From NCBI GenBank assembly GCA_019309115.1, contig JAFDGW010000021.1:1-41805 (forward strand): DNA of 41,805 nucleotides, read 5' to 3'. This document shows positions 25,380 through 33,599 of the stretch, piece after piece (the stretch's first letter is position 1; every line of letters begins with the position of its first letter). Under the pieces are notes generated by a model. That model had not been told where the DNA came from, did not search any database, and saw nothing but the letters and a program-made list of their open reading frames with translations. Made by a program: the position numbers and the translations under genes. The stretch is from Deltaproteobacteria bacterium. GTDB lineage: Bacteria; Desulfobacterota; Syntrophobacteria; Syntrophobacterales; Thermodesulforhabdaceae.

Positions 25380-26270
25380 TTACCGAAGAACCAGCACAGA
25401 AGTTCTGCAAGTGCCTATAAAATGCTCGACGGAATCACGATGAAAAAGCCGGCTCAACAGAGACTTCTTTCCCATCCATAAAGCCAGCAAACCGTGTTGA
25501 ACCTCTTCCCTTATGAACCTCTCAAACTCATCAATCTCCTTAAACTGGCTTGTTACATCAAGTCCCTTCTTTCTGTAATAGGCATAAACCTCATCAAACC
25601 ACGGGTACACCTCTGCCTTGATCCCTCCACCCTTGGTAAGGGCCACCAAATTTAGTTTTGCATCGTGCAACACAGCAATCTGATTGACCATTTCTAGAGA
25701 ATCTTGGGTAATATTGCTTTCGTCCATACAAGCATGAATTTCGCTTATTGGGTGAGCTTCCTTAACGAGTAAAATCGAACAAGGCACTTCCTGAACAAGC
25801 TTTTGCGGAAATGTTGGATCATCTCGCCACAAACACCGGTCACCTCGAGTACAACCAAGCACCACGAGGCTCGCGCCTTCTTCCTCAACAGCACTCAATA
25901 CTTCGCTGACGGGCTGTCCAAACCTAAGCCTCACTTTAAGGTCCTTCAAACTGCCTCTACAAATCAGCAACTGTTCGCACACCCCTTCACCCAGGAAAAA
26001 CCATTCATAACGTGGCTCTTTCCTTTCATAGGGTGAGTCGCCCTCCTTCCAGCGAGACAAAAAGCTCTCACGATATTGTTCAAGTGCCTCCATCATGGGA
26101 TGGTCCAGGGCTATGTCGCAGGGCCTTCCCGGACTCAGCGACCGTGCCATATCTCTGGGCAACACTCCCAGCATGGTTACGTCAGCAAAGGTGTTTCTGG
26201 CAAGTTCGGCAACCTCTTCCAGTGCGTACGCACTGTAATCATATTGATCTGCAACGAACAATATTCTCAT
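25380..26270 (-). CDS. Tandem universal stress protein-like protein
   Basis: 296 residues with two Usp-like halves: residues 1-170 (MRILFVADQYDYSAYALEEVAELAR to CSILLVKE) and 175-296 (ending TSVLVLR). The ATP motif G-x2-G-x9-G-(S/T) is degenerate in the first half (GCTRGDRCLWRDD) and absent in the second, so it probably belongs to the non-ATP-binding type. AGGAGG precedes ATG at 26270. It is 15 nt after the preceding Usp-like gene and 11 nt before the sensor kinase, an arrangement that suggests a ligand- or phosphate-sensing accessory of the two-component pair. Confidence 0.8.
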   Translation of the reverse strand: MRILFVADQYDYSAYALEEVAELARNTFADVTMLGVLPRDMARSLSPGRPCDIALDHPMMEALEQYRESFLSRWKEGDSPYERKEPRYEWFFLGEGVCEQLLICRGSLKDLKVRLRFGQPVSEVLSAVEEEGASLVVLGCTRGDRCLWRDDPTFPQKLVQEVPCSILLVKEAHPISEIHACMDESNITQDSLEMVNQIAVLHDAKLNLVALTKGGGIKAEVYPWFDEVYAYYRKKGLDVTSQFKEIDEFERFIREEVQHGLLALWMGKKSLLSRLFHRDSVEHFIGTCRTSVLVLR

Positions 26271-26285
26271 TTCAATCCTCCTTAT

Positions 26286-27041
26286 TTATTCACTCCAAGC
26301 GAAAAGCACAGAAGCATTAACGTTTTCCAACACTCGGAAATAGCTTTCCGAATATCCCTTGTGTCTGTTAAATTCAGTTATTATAAGGGGATACTCGCTC
26401 GGTAATTCACTACCCGGGTATCTGTAAACGTTTCGCACGGAAAAACCAAGAGATCTCAACGCTTCTATCGTGGCAGCATTATCCCCCACTTCGGCTTTCA
26501 GAAAGCAGACGTCCATTTGCAGGTCCTTTTTCTCAAAGAGACTCTTCAGAACCTCACTTACCTGATCACTCAGAAAATCCCTGTCAAGCACCACCATAAC
26601 CCTATCAACCTTCATAAGGTTTCTCACTAGCACAACAGGAACCGGGGCATTTTGGTACAGCTTCGAATCTAGACGCTCCTTTACAACTTCCATTTCAGGA
26701 CTTAATGCCCCTTCAACAAAAAGGTCATACTCTCCGGTACGTAACCGTTCAAGCACCGCCTTATCTCGTTCGCTCGTCGTAACAATTGGCTGAATAGTAA
26801 CAGGGCAAAACCGTTCCTCAGTTTTTATTAGCTGACTGATTTCGCGTTCAAATTTCTCAATGAGCGTCCTTTCCCAGGTCCGTCGTGCCCAGCCAAAATC
26901 AGTATAACCTCCGGGAACTTCAGGCTCTTTGGCATATATTGCCTGAATACTCATTTCACAAAAATGCGCCAGTTCACAGGCCAGCCGAAGTGCTATGCTG
27001 GATTCAATATCTGGTGAAACCGCAACAAGGGTGCGCACCAT
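26286..27041 (-). CDS. Universal stress protein-like protein
   Basis: 251 residues. The first 145 residues follow the Usp fold (MVRTLVAVSPDIESSIALRLACELAHF, LRTGEYDLFVEGALS, NAPVPVVLVRNL), with a degenerate ATP-binding loop. The remaining 105 residues look like a second, shortened Rossmann-like half (RVMVVLDRDFLSDQVSEVLK to ASVLFAWSE). ATG at 27041 follows GGAGG. Cotranscribed between a receiver protein and a second Usp-like protein. Its ligand is not evident. Confidence 0.75.
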   Translation of the reverse strand: MVRTLVAVSPDIESSIALRLACELAHFCEMSIQAIYAKEPEVPGGYTDFGWARRTWERTLIEKFEREISQLIKTEERFCPVTIQPIVTTSERDKAVLERLRTGEYDLFVEGALSPEMEVVKERLDSKLYQNAPVPVVLVRNLMKVDRVMVVLDRDFLSDQVSEVLKSLFEKKDLQMDVCFLKAEVGDNAATIEALRSLGFSVRNVYRYPGSELPSEYPLIITEFNRHKGYSESYFRVLENVNASVLFAWSE

Positions 27042-27066
27042 TTTCCGCCTCCTCCAAGTTTAACCC

Positions 27067-27468
27067 TCACATCGATGCTGCTTCCTGCCTTAATTTTTTC
27101 TCCGCCCTTCGCACAATCTCGTGAATTTCACTTAACTTAAAGGGCTTTGCCACAAAATCAAAAACTCCCTTTTGAAAAGACTGTTTCGCCGTCTCCATGG
27201 TGGCAAACCCAGTAATCACAATAACCTGTGTTGACGGCGACTTTTCCTTAACCCTGGTCAAAAAGGTCATGCCGTCAATGCCTTCCATCTTCAAATCAGT
27301 TATCACTATATCAAAGTCCCTTTCCTCAATTCTTCCCATCGCCTTCGAACTGTCGGTAAAAGTTTCGACTTCGTAGCCGTTTTTTTCCAAATAAGGTTTC
27401 AAGCGCTTGCACACAATTGGTTCATCATCAAGCAAGAGAATTGTTGTCTTCCTTTCCGTTGTTTCCAT
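27067..27468 (-). CDS. Single-domain response regulator (receiver only)
   Basis: 133 residues: LLLDDEP acidic pair, phospho-Asp in IVITDLKMEGIDG, the Thr in VIVITGFAT, and Lys in DFVAKPFKL; no output domain. A stand-alone receiver acts by protein contact, CheY-fashion, or as a phosphate sink. AAGGAGGAG precedes ATG at 27468. It overlaps the 3' end of the PEP-synthase-like gene by 41 nt, so it is translationally coupled to it, which suggests it may regulate that protein. The kinase at 23920-25368 could phosphorylate it. Confidence 0.92.
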   Translation of the reverse strand: METTERKTTILLLDDEPIVCKRLKPYLEKNGYEVETFTDSSKAMGRIEERDFDIVITDLKMEGIDGMTFLTRVKEKSPSTQVIVITGFATMETAKQSFQKGVFDFVAKPFKLSEIHEIVRRAEKKLRQEAASM

Positions 27469-30064
27469 TGTCTCCTCCTTCCTTTCGTGTTATTTGAATT
27501 ACCTTGCCCAGTCGCTCCAGAAATTGAGTTACAAAAAAATCCACGAGATCGTCTGAGTGCATTTGAGTATCCAGTTGTCTTGTATATCCAATAAGAGCAC
27601 CTATGATTTTCATCCTTTCCCCCATCTGTTCCTTGCTCAACTTCTTCACGCGGCCGACAATGAGATCACCCCTGGTCTCCGTTTTAAAATCAAAGTGATC
27701 TAAAATCTCCGCAATACAGGCAGCTCTTCTGGAACGACGTATGGCATCGGTGACACCTCCTGCAAATCTAAAATAAGCGTAATTATCATTCGGATTATCA
27801 ACTATATAGGCATCTACAATGTTGAAATGATAGCCAAGCCTGAGGTTCATATTCATGTAATTTTTGGAAATCACAACAAGGTTACGCCCGATCTGGTGTG
27901 GTCCGGCATTAGAAGGTGAAAAGGTTCTGGTTACACTGGACATTAAACTCCTAAAGTCAACTACAACTGGCTGAGTATCCCACATACCCGGAATGAGTAA
28001 TCCTTCGCATAGAGCTTTCAACGGAAGACACGCGATCTGTTCCAGCGTTACCGATTTGTCTTCTGGTAGTGATTGCGTCCCGTCCCCTATGTCTATCAAC
28101 ATAAGTCCAAGCGGTATAGGAAGGTCGAGCCTCTTGGGCCGCGACCCCATCTCGTGAGGGTAGGTTTCGCTTATGCGGATGATCTCTTCAACGGCTTTTT
28201 CGTGAACATAGCGTGTTATGTCATGGTAGGTGGCGCAGTTTTCCGGGCTGAATGAACGATCCTGAGGATCCACAAGGTTCAATGGGCTCATCCGCTTCAG
28301 GATGCGCCTAAGCAACCTGTATTCATAAGACTCCTCAAAAACGGATTCCTCCGTTAATTCAAAAAGGCACAACTCCTGAATCCGCCCTTCGTAAATGACA
28401 TTTTGCGTCGCATCTACGGTTATTTCCATACCGTGCTTCAAAACCTGAGTGGCAATGCCTGTATCAACAATGGTAGGTACTCGAAATTCACGAGCTACCG
28501 TTGCCATGTGGCCGGTTGGGGATCCATAGTCAGTGATGATAGCTCTCACCTTCTGGATTACACGAGCTAAGCGCGGCGATGTGTAACGGGTTACTAACAC
28601 AACTCCATGAGGAACACGGGATATATCGGTATCATCGTCAATAACGAACACAGGGCCAACAGCAACACCCCTTTGGACAACCGTCCCCTTGCCGGACATT
28701 ATAACGCTGGACGACTCCACGAGACCGCTGAGATCGCGGGAGGTAACAACATCTGGACGCTGTATGGCAAGAGGTCTAGCCTGAAGGATGTAGATATTCC
28801 CTTCGGCATCAATAGCCCACTCTATGTCCTGAGGCCTTTTAAAATATCGCTCTAGCAGCATACCCGTATCGGCCAGCCGCTTAAGCTGGTCAGAATGAAG
28901 GCAGGATTCATATTGCCTCTCTTCAGGCACACGTACCCACTCAATTCCACCCTCCTCTGCCGGAGTAAGTTCCTTTTCCTTACGAACCACTCTCATTGAA
29001 ACGACTTCGTGTGGTGGGTTCCTGTCAACCCGGTACTCATCAACCCTGGTCATTCCATCTACCACGGCAGGACCAAGTCCCCAATGGGCACTTATCAGCA
29101 TGAGTTCTTTCTCAGGTTGGGTAGGATGCAGGGTGTAGAGCACACCACTGCATAACGGCTTCAGCATTAGCTGGCACAGGACGCCCAGCATAACCTCGTG
29201 TTCTTGAATCCCTTTGTTGTAACGGTATCCCCAGGCATCACATGAATAAACGCTGGCAACTACCGTTTTGTAAGCATCTAAAAGTCCGCTCTTTCCAACG
29301 TTCAGAATGCTTTTGTGAATCCCCGCAAAACTGTGCTCAGAATCCTCTAGCCAACCACTACTCCTCACCGCAAAAAACGGCCGCTCCAACCCGTTCCGTT
29401 CGGCAACATCTTCTGCCATTTTTTCGATTTTGCTGGCTATACGCCGTGGAACCCGGCCAACCATGAGTTTCCTTCTTATACGCTGAGCTGCATCGAAAAA
29501 GTATTCTTCGTCCAAGCCATCCCAAGAAATAATGATTTTTGCAATTTCTTTGTCGATTTCATTCACCTCAAGAAATTCCTTAAAGGCTCTGGTGGTAATA
29601 GCAAAGCCATCTGGCGTACTGAGCTTCAAAACGTTGCGGATCTCGCCGATATTCGCGGCCTTATTGCCAACTTCATCCACAAAATCCCTGGTTATTACGT
29701 CAAGCGACAACACATAAGCTGATTCCGGAACGGTGGGTCGTCCGGCTAGTTCTTCCTGTATCTGTCGATGAATGCGCTCAAAGGCATCGTAAAGAGCCAA
29801 ATAACGTCGTTCACCCAGTACGTTTAAATTGTAAATCAGTTTATAAACCTGATCACTGATCTCCCCACACCTGGAAATTATATACTGCTTATCGAAAATA
29901 TACTCACCACCCAGCTTATCTCCCATGTCGGCTATCAATTCCAGAACGCGGTTATTCTGATCAAGAATTTGCCGAAAAGTATTGAAAAGCACAACAAAAG
30001 AATACTCCGGTTTTCTGCGTCCAAATCCCAAAATTCTGTTTAACACTCTGGCTAAAAAACCCAT
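27428..30064 (-). CDS. PEP synthase/pyruvate phosphate dikinase-like protein lacking the PEP-binding barrel
   Basis: 878 residues. Residues 1-115: helical unknown region. Residues about 125-435: ATP-grasp domain of the PEP synthase kind (VGNKAANIGEI, TPDGFAITTRAF, FAVRSSGWLEDSEHSFAGIH, QDIEWAIDAEGNIYILQARPL). Residues about 455-560: phosphohistidine swivel domain (GVAVGPVFVI, SPTGHMATVAREFRVPTIV) with the candidate phospho-His519; here SPTGH replaces the usual T/S-SH. Residues 570-878 have none of the TIM-barrel motifs (no GTNDL, no C-G-x-x); the region is unrecognised and includes SFSPENCATYHDITRYVHEK. The layout resembles rifampin phosphotransferase, in which ATP phosphorylates His and then a different acceptor. 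ATG at 30064 follows GAGG. Downstream gene overlaps by 41 nt. Confidence 0.85.
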   Translation of the reverse strand: MGFLARVLNRILGFGRRKPEYSFVVLFNTFRQILDQNNRVLELIADMGDKLGGEYIFDKQYIISRCGEISDQVYKLIYNLNVLGERRYLALYDAFERIHRQIQEELAGRPTVPESAYVLSLDVITRDFVDEVGNKAANIGEIRNVLKLSTPDGFAITTRAFKEFLEVNEIDKEIAKIIISWDGLDEEYFFDAAQRIRRKLMVGRVPRRIASKIEKMAEDVAERNGLERPFFAVRSSGWLEDSEHSFAGIHKSILNVGKSGLLDAYKTVVASVYSCDAWGYRYNKGIQEHEVMLGVLCQLMLKPLCSGVLYTLHPTQPEKELMLISAHWGLGPAVVDGMTRVDEYRVDRNPPHEVVSMRVVRKEKELTPAEEGGIEWVRVPEERQYESCLHSDQLKRLADTGMLLERYFKRPQDIEWAIDAEGNIYILQARPLAIQRPDVVTSRDLSGLVESSSVIMSGKGTVVQRGVAVGPVFVIDDDTDISRVPHGVVLVTRYTSPRLARVIQKVRAIITDYGSPTGHMATVAREFRVPTIVDTGIATQVLKHGMEITVDATQNVIYEGRIQELCLFELTEESVFEESYEYRLLRRILKRMSPLNLVDPQDRSFSPENCATYHDITRYVHEKAVEEIIRISETYPHEMGSRPKRLDLPIPLGLMLIDIGDGTQSLPEDKSVTLEQIACLPLKALCEGLLIPGMWDTQPVVVDFRSLMSSVTRTFSPSNAGPHQIGRNLVVISKNYMNMNLRLGYHFNIVDAYIVDNPNDNYAYFRFAGGVTDAIRRSRRAACIAEILDHFDFKTETRGDLIVGRVKKLSKEQMGERMKIIGALIGYTRQLDTQMHSDDLVDFFVTQFLERLGKVIQITRKEGGDNGNNGKEDNNSLA

Positions 30065-30097
30065 GTTTTTGAACCTCGGCCCACCGCTCCGTCAATC

Positions 30098-30859
30098 CTA
30101 GTGGGCTCCACCTTTGCCCCCAAAGATAAAACCCATGGCAAGACCGGCAAATATGGCAATTACCACTGCCAGCACTCCGTACCAGCCTCCGTGGTTAAAA
30201 GCCATTGAAGCTAGAAAAGCCGGAAAACCAACAAGTTTAACAGGGATAACTTGCTCAACTCTGTCCACGACCTGACCGTCCCTTATAGCAAAAATCTGCA
30301 GAGTGTATTTACCAGGCGTAAGTCTGGCAGGAACAACAAGATCAACGGAAAATCCCTTTTTGGTCTCGTCAACTTCCTCAAATCTAACCGATCCTACACG
30401 TTCACTGTAAAGCTTCTCGCTTTTCTTTAGCTTCAAGAATTCCAGAAAAAGCCGCTCCCTGTCAACACTGGCTTCCGTTTCAATTTCTATATCACTTTCC
30501 AGGCTTTTCAAGCCCAGCATTTTGAGGCCGTACTTACTGGACGCCTCCACTATACAGGCATTGGGAGCCATTTCAAAGGTAACTGGATCCACATTCATCC
30601 ACAAAAGGCCAAGTACTTTGCCTTTTCTTTTCAAATGAACGTCTTTGCGAACACCAACAAATCGAATTACGATATCAGAATCAGCCGGCACGAAGCCGGT
30701 GACCTTCAACCTGATGCCATGATAGAAGGCGCCTATGTCAATGTGATCGGGCGATACATGGGAAACCTTCAGAACCGATGCCTGAACAGCTAGAGAAGAT
30801 AGAAAGAAGATTAGTAAAGCGATCCAGAGAACCTCAAGACTCCTGAGCATCTTTTTCAT
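30098..30859 (-). CDS. TIGR02186-family membrane-anchored protein
   Basis: 253 residues from ATG at 30859 (the frame extends to a TTG at 30883, but AGGAGG lies inside that extension). A signal peptide or anchor (LEVLWIALLIFFLSSLAVQASV), an outer-face beta-rich domain with VLKVSHVSPDHIDIGAFYHGIRLKVTG, RKGKVLGLLWMNVDPVTFEMAP and FSVDLVVPARLTPGKYTLQIFAIR, and one C-terminal membrane helix (GVLAVVIAIFAGLAMGFIFGG). This order matches the TIGR02186 family, found beside TauE/SafE transporters. Its function is unknown. Only 1 nt separates it from the tauE stop, so the two are probably translated together and may form a membrane complex. Confidence 0.82.
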   Translation of the reverse strand: MKKMLRSLEVLWIALLIFFLSSLAVQASVLKVSHVSPDHIDIGAFYHGIRLKVTGFVPADSDIVIRFVGVRKDVHLKRKGKVLGLLWMNVDPVTFEMAPNACIVEASSKYGLKMLGLKSLESDIEIETEASVDRERLFLEFLKLKKSEKLYSERVGSVRFEEVDETKKGFSVDLVVPARLTPGKYTLQIFAIRDGQVVDRVEQVIPVKLVGFPAFLASMAFNHGGWYGVLAVVIAIFAGLAMGFIFGGKGGAH

Positions 30860-30860
30860 T

Positions 30861-31799
30861 TTAATGTCCTCCTGTATATGCAAGCATGATTTTGGGCGTT
30901 AACAAAAGGCTAAGAAGCATCTTCACCATGACCAGCAAGACCAGAATGGCGAGAAAGATCTTAAGCTGCTCGCCTTTGAGCCTTCTACTGATACGAGCAC
31001 CAAACTGAGCTCCAACCGTTGACCCCAGCAGCAAGAACAGAGCCAGAACAAAGTCCACTGTGTGGTTCGTGTAAGCTTGCATTATTGTAACATCAATACA
31101 GGTAAAAAGAATCTGGAACAGACTTGTACCCACCACAACATGCATGGGCATCCTCAGCAGGTAAACCATGACGGGAACCATTATAAAGCCGCCGCCAACC
31201 CCCATAATGGCCGCCAGAATTCCAACGAGAAATCCGAGACCAATGGGAAGCAGAATGCTGTGCCGTACTCCAGAGCGTACAAATTCAACCTGCCACGGAA
31301 GAGATTGAACAAGGCGGGCGTAGCGTGATGGTTTGGTAGCAGCTGCTTCAACCGTCACGACTTCAGGTCGTTTTCTCAAAGCTTTCAGGCTGTCCTGAAA
31401 CATGTAAGTACCAATAAACCCGAGCATGACCACATAAGTTATCTTAATGAGAAAATCGGCATTACCTAAAGCCCTCAACACCTTAATAACCTGTACTCCA
31501 ACCGTTCCTCCTACAACTCCGCCAATCAACAACAGTATTCCCATTTTGAAATCCACATTACCCAGGCGAAAGTGAGCAAGCGTTCCCGACGTGGAAGCAC
31601 CAACGATCTGGTTGGAATCGGAAGCGGCAGCAACGGTAGGCGGAATGCCTATCATGATCAAAAGAGGCGTCATCAGAAAACCCCCGCCGACACCGAAAAT
31701 TCCTGAAAGAAGACCAACTATCCCCCCTAAGGCAAGTATTAGCACAAAATTTACAGCATTTCCTGCAATTGGAAGGTAAAGATACCACGACATGCTCAT
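30861..31799 (-). CDS. TauE/SafE-family sulfite/organosulfur exporter
   Basis: 312 residues with 8 or so membrane helices. The TauE/SafE signature repeats are present twice: LSGIFGVGGGFLMTPLLIMIGIPPTVAAASDS near the N-terminus and LAAIMGVGGGFIMVPVMVYLLRMPMHVVVGTSLFQ in the second half. Such proteins move sulfite, sulfoacetate or thiosulfate-type anions or act as permeases for sulfur compounds. The soluble loop between the halves (KALRKRPEVVTVEAAATKPSR) is typical. ATG at 31799 follows a GGAGAGGGGTG site. Together with TIGR02186 it suggests sulfur-oxyanion handling, consistent with a sulfate reducer; direction of transport is not shown by the sequence. Confidence 0.9.
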   Translation of the reverse strand: MSMSWYLYLPIAGNAVNFVLILALGGIVGLLSGIFGVGGGFLMTPLLIMIGIPPTVAAASDSNQIVGASTSGTLAHFRLGNVDFKMGILLLIGGVVGGTVGVQVIKVLRALGNADFLIKITYVVMLGFIGTYMFQDSLKALRKRPEVVTVEAAATKPSRYARLVQSLPWQVEFVRSGVRHSILLPIGLGFLVGILAAIMGVGGGFIMVPVMVYLLRMPMHVVVGTSLFQILFTCIDVTIMQAYTNHTVDFVLALFLLLGSTVGAQFGARISRRLKGEQLKIFLAILVLLVMVKMLLSLLLTPKIMLAYTGGH

Positions 31800-31817
31800 T
31801 ATTCACCCCTCTCCTTT

Positions 31818-32201
31818 TCAGCGTTTCATTCTTGAACGAACAAACTCAAGGCGGCACCCTGTCGTTCTCTGAACATTAACCGCCCTCTTGAATCTTTCGT
31901 CATTATCTCCTGCAAACCATACAGTAAGATCAATGTTATGCTCCATTATGAAACGTATCACCTCCCTTTCGAGTTCACCTTCCACAATGTAATATTCCAA
32001 CGGAATTCCCTGGTTTCTCTGTTTATCGATAAGCGGCTCCAACATCTTCCGTGCTTCCCGCTCCAGAAACTCAGAACAGCCCGACGGTAACACCAGCAAC
32101 ACATAAACCTTGGCCAACGTTCGCTGAGCAAGCAAACAGGCTCGAAAAAGGACTTCACACCTTCTTTCCTGCGCTTCTATGACTGCTAGTATTCTTTCCA
32201 T
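31818..32201 (-). CDS. Small Usp-like protein, first gene of the sigma-54 operon
   Basis: 127 residues from the ATG at 32201, which has GGAG 6 nt upstream; the frame extends to a GTG at 32225 with no ribosome site. Rossmann-like alternation (ILAVIEAQERRCEVLFRACLLAQR, KVYVLLVLPSG, IPLEYYIVEGELEREVIRFIMEHNIDLTVWFAG) fits a single Usp-type domain without the ATP-binding loop. Membership is moderately supported. 18 nt separates it from the TauE/SafE gene. Confidence 0.7.
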   Translation of the reverse strand: MERILAVIEAQERRCEVLFRACLLAQRTLAKVYVLLVLPSGCSEFLEREARKMLEPLIDKQRNQGIPLEYYIVEGELEREVIRFIMEHNIDLTVWFAGDNDERFKRAVNVQRTTGCRLEFVRSRMKR

Positions 32202-32250
32202 CTCACTCTCCGCTCGCAACTTCACAAGGCAAAATCAATTCCAGAAGCGT

Positions 32251-32263
32251 ATGTCATTGACAT
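32251..32263. promoter_or_regulatory. Palindrome ATGTCATTGACAT in the leader of the sigma-54 operon
   Basis: A 6-bp inverted repeat around one central base, between the predicted start of transcription (about 32297) and the first gene at 32201. It could be an operator for a repressor. No family of regulator can be assigned. Confidence 0.3.
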
Positions 32264-32307
32264 TGCGGAAGATTCCCACGAGAAAACCCTATAACCCCGG
32301 ATGGAAA

Positions 32308-32323
32308 AGCGACACATGTACCA
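32308..32323 (-). promoter_or_regulatory. Sigma-54 (-24/-12) promoter of the nine-gene operon
   Basis: On the - strand the site reads TGGTACATGTGTCGCT: TGG-T-AC, five bases, then TCGC, with GG at 32322-32321 and GC at 32310-32309 spaced exactly as in TGGYAC-N5-TTGCW. Only one position of the core departs from consensus (TTGC as TCGC). Transcription would begin near 32297, about 96 nt before the first gene. The operon's last genes encode a sensor kinase and a sigma-54 activator, so autoregulation is likely. No ordinary TTGACA/TATAAT pair was found in this gap of 320 nt. Confidence 0.7.
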
Positions 32324-32340
32324 TATTGAAACATGTGATT

Positions 32341-32368
32341 TGGTCACCATGCTTTAATGTGAAACATT
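32341..32368. promoter_or_regulatory. Candidate activator sites upstream of the sigma-54 promoter
   Basis: Two short inverted repeats lie just upstream of the -24 element: TGGTCACCA (32341-32349) and AATGTGAAACATT (32356-32368, 5-bp arms around GAA). The second is centred about 65 nt before the predicted transcription start, a plausible place for an NtrC-type activator. A further CACATGT/ACATGTG pair (32313-32337) overlaps the promoter itself. Confidence 0.4.
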
Positions 32369-32521
32369 CCACAAAGTTTAAGAAGAAAAGGACACAGAAA
32401 AACTGCGCTTGCATCTGAGACGTCAAGGAAGGTTGCTTTCAGAGCACAATCGTATAAATATTACGTTTCCAAGTTTGACATTGGTTGATTTACGAAGGTA
32501 GCCTCTGGTGGAATAGTATTT

Positions 32522-33595
32522 TTAAAGAATGAGCATAGCATCCCCGTAACTGTAAAAACGATATTTCTTTTCAATCGCTTCCCGATAAGCCCTCAATATG
32601 TTTTCCCTTCCGGCAAAAGCACAGACCAGCAGTATCAAACTCGATTTGGGCAGGTGAAAATTGGTTATCATGGCGTCCACAACCTTAAACTCGTATCCTG
32701 GATAAATGTAGTGGTTACAATAATCTTTATGCTTCCGGACCTCTCCGAAGATGGTGGCCACCCATTCAAGTGTTCTGACAACGGTTGTGCCTACCGCTAT
32801 CACTCGCCCACCGCTTCTCTGGACCTCCTTCACGGCCAATGCGGTTTCATGCGGAACTTCGCACCACTCTGAATGAATATCGTGTAACCTTATGTCTTCA
32901 GTTCTTATAGGTGCAAAAGTTCCGTAACCCACGTGCAGAGTTATAAAAGCCAAGCGAATGTTTTTCTTTTGCCGTAATTTTCCCAACAGCTCTTTGCTGA
33001 AGTGAAATCCTGCTGTGGGAGCAGCAATGGCCCCGGGTTTAACGCCGTATACGGTTTGATAACGTACACTGTCAAAATCGGCTTCCCCACGAAATGACCG
33101 TCTTTTCAATATGTATGGAGGAAGAGGAACGAAACCATAACAATTCAGCATTTCAAGAAGTGGCATAGGTGATTTGAAAACAACGCTGGCCTTACCATTT
33201 GCATAAGTCTCAACCACAATAGCCCTAACCTTGCCACCGCTATTCTCAATGGTAAGCTCCATGCCCTTTTGAACCGGTTTTGACGACTTAACCAAACACT
33301 CATGAGAATCACTTTCACGGAAAGGATCTAATACAAGAATTTCAACCCTGCCTCCTGAGGGTTTACGGGCAAATAACCGCGCCTTGACTACCCTAGTGTC
33401 GTTCAGCACTAGAAGGTCACGTCGGTCGAGGTAGTTCACAATATCGCTAAATCTTACATGTTCCGTCCTACCGTTCTTCCTATAAAGAACCATGAGGCGG
33501 GACCCGTGTCGCTTATCAGACGGACAGTCGGCTATCAGGTTTTTCGGAAGCTGGTAGTCGTAATCTTCAAGCCTGTAGGTTATTTTTTCTTTCAT
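32522..33595 (-). CDS. queA: S-adenosylmethionine:tRNA ribosyltransferase-isomerase
   Basis: Makes epoxyqueuosine in tRNA from the preQ1-modified nucleoside, using the ribosyl part of SAM. 357 residues from ATG at 33595, close to the family's 340-355. Conserved QueA segments are YRLEDYDYQLPKNLIADCPSDKRHGSRLMVL, LLVLNDTRVVKARLFARK, YQTVYGVKPGAIAAPTAGFHF, ITLHVGYGTFAPIRTEDIRLHDIHSEW and TNFHLPKSSLILLVCAFAG. The open frame extends upstream to 33658, but GGGGGG sits 4 nt before the ATG at 33595, which decides the start. That ribosome site lies inside a 9-bp hairpin. It follows nifS on the same strand, with a terminator between. Confidence 0.95.
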   Translation of the reverse strand: MKEKITYRLEDYDYQLPKNLIADCPSDKRHGSRLMVLYRKNGRTEHVRFSDIVNYLDRRDLLVLNDTRVVKARLFARKPSGGRVEILVLDPFRESDSHECLVKSSKPVQKGMELTIENSGGKVRAIVVETYANGKASVVFKSPMPLLEMLNCYGFVPLPPYILKRRSFRGEADFDSVRYQTVYGVKPGAIAAPTAGFHFSKELLGKLRQKKNIRLAFITLHVGYGTFAPIRTEDIRLHDIHSEWCEVPHETALAVKEVQRSGGRVIAVGTTVVRTLEWVATIFGEVRKHKDYCNHYIYPGYEFKVVDAMITNFHLPKSSLILLVCAFAGRENILRAYREAIEKKYRFYSYGDAMLIL

Positions 33596-33599
33596 AATA

